DNA from: Chloroflexota bacterium
GTDB taxonomy: Bacteria; Chloroflexota; Dehalococcoidia; UBA1151; UBA1328
Length of the DNA: 6,349 bases
Direction of reading: 5' to 3'
Assembly (NCBI GenBank): GCA_002687335.1
Contig: NYZY01000072.1
Location: 1-6,349, forward strand
In this document: one piece after another, positions 6,134 through 6,349 of the stretch
How the letters are laid out: each line of letters starts with the position of its first letter
Numbering within the stretch: the stretch's first letter is position 1
Made by a program: the position numbers and the translations under genes
The notes under the pieces: model-generated
Database searches by the model: none
The model's input: the letters and a program-made list of their open reading frames with translations, nothing else
Told to the model about the DNA's origin: nothing

Positions 6134-6349
6134 ATGGTCGAAACAATCACACAGGAAAGCATTTACGAACCGGTCGCAGATGACCTGCAACTCGTGATTG
6201 CAAAAATTGCAACCATTGCCGACAAAACCCGCGAAAATGCCCTAGAGCAAGTTGAAAGCCTCGACACACAACTAGGTCATGTTTTGGCAACGCCCGGCAC
6301 AAGGGTTCGACCTGCACTTACTCTATTGGCCTCGAAGCTTTGGGGTCAA
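6134..6349 (+). CDS. trans-Isoprenyl (polyprenyl) diphosphate synthase, N-terminal part
   Basis: The frame from the ATG at 6134 is open to the window end (72 codons) and is cut there. Residues 11–50 look like the helical N-terminus of the all-alpha prenyltransferase fold. Residues 55–71, GTRVRPALTLLASKLWG, correspond to the first conserved region, normally GKRxRPxLxLL, which binds isopentenyl diphosphate. The Lys of that motif is Thr56 here. The Asp-rich DDxxD motifs lie beyond the window, so chain length (geranylgeranyl, hepta-, octaprenyl) cannot be told. Such enzymes make the side chain of menaquinone or ubiquinone, or precursors of carotenoids and carrier lipids. It lies 36 bases after metG in the same frame and direction, with only a weak AAAGA ribosome site, so it is probably co-transcribed with metG. 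Confidence 0.85.
   Translation, partial: MVETITQESIYEPVADDLQLVIAKIATIADKTRENALEQVESLDTQLGHVLATPGTRVRPALTLLASKLWGQ

Noticed and set aside
1..6349. Defence system, mobile element, CRISPR array or biosynthetic cluster
   Set aside because: Every gene is a recognised housekeeping family. There are no direct-repeat arrays, transposase or integrase motifs, tRNA genes or attachment-site duplications.

Overview
This 6.3 kb window is a compact chromosomal segment from a bacterium and is almost entirely housekeeping. It shows no phage, insertion sequence, CRISPR, toxin–antitoxin or rRNA/tRNA features. Base composition is moderate, by eye in the mid-40s % GC. Up to four of the genes appear to start with TTG, and Shine-Dalgarno signals are weak. 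A Chloroflexota genome, perhaps Dehalococcoidia or the marine SAR202 lineage, is my best guess. It rests on the rsmI–metG–prenyl synthase order and the style of the proteins, is inference only, and has modest confidence.

Layout. The left part (1–2365) is a tightly packed minus-strand operon read right to left. It holds a TrmA-family 23S rRNA uracil-C5 methyltransferase (rlmD-like), a Maf-family nucleotide pyrophosphatase, and a TatB-like twin-arginine translocase subunit. At the very edge are the first codons of another gene, which position and coupling suggest is tatC. Junctions are a 1-base gap, a 4-base ATGA overlap and a second 4-base ATGA overlap, which implies translational coupling. 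A 162-base divergent spacer (2366–2527) holds an imperfect palindrome that could be an operator, but no convincing promoter.

The right part (2528–6349) runs on the plus strand: lipoyl synthase (lipA), 16S rRNA C1402 2'-O-methyltransferase (rsmI), methionyl-tRNA synthetase (metG), and the N-terminal 72 residues of a trans-isoprenyl diphosphate synthase cut by the window end. lipA and rsmI are 17 bases apart. rsmI and metG are separated by a 142-base spacer with a small hairpin after the rsmI stop, a TATAAT hexamer, and a further hairpin close to the predicted transcript start. metG and the prenyl synthase gene are 36 bases apart.

Together the genes serve ribosome modification (RlmD, RsmI), translation (MetG), cofactor attachment to 2-oxoacid dehydrogenases (LipA), nucleotide-pool cleaning (Maf), export of folded proteins (Tat) and isoprenoid/quinone chain synthesis. 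I found no previously undescribed system. The points most worth a second look are the metG leader, KMSKS-region and prenyl synthase motif substitutions, uncertain TTG starts, the divergent-spacer palindrome, and the coupling of Tat genes to an rRNA methyltransferase and Maf.
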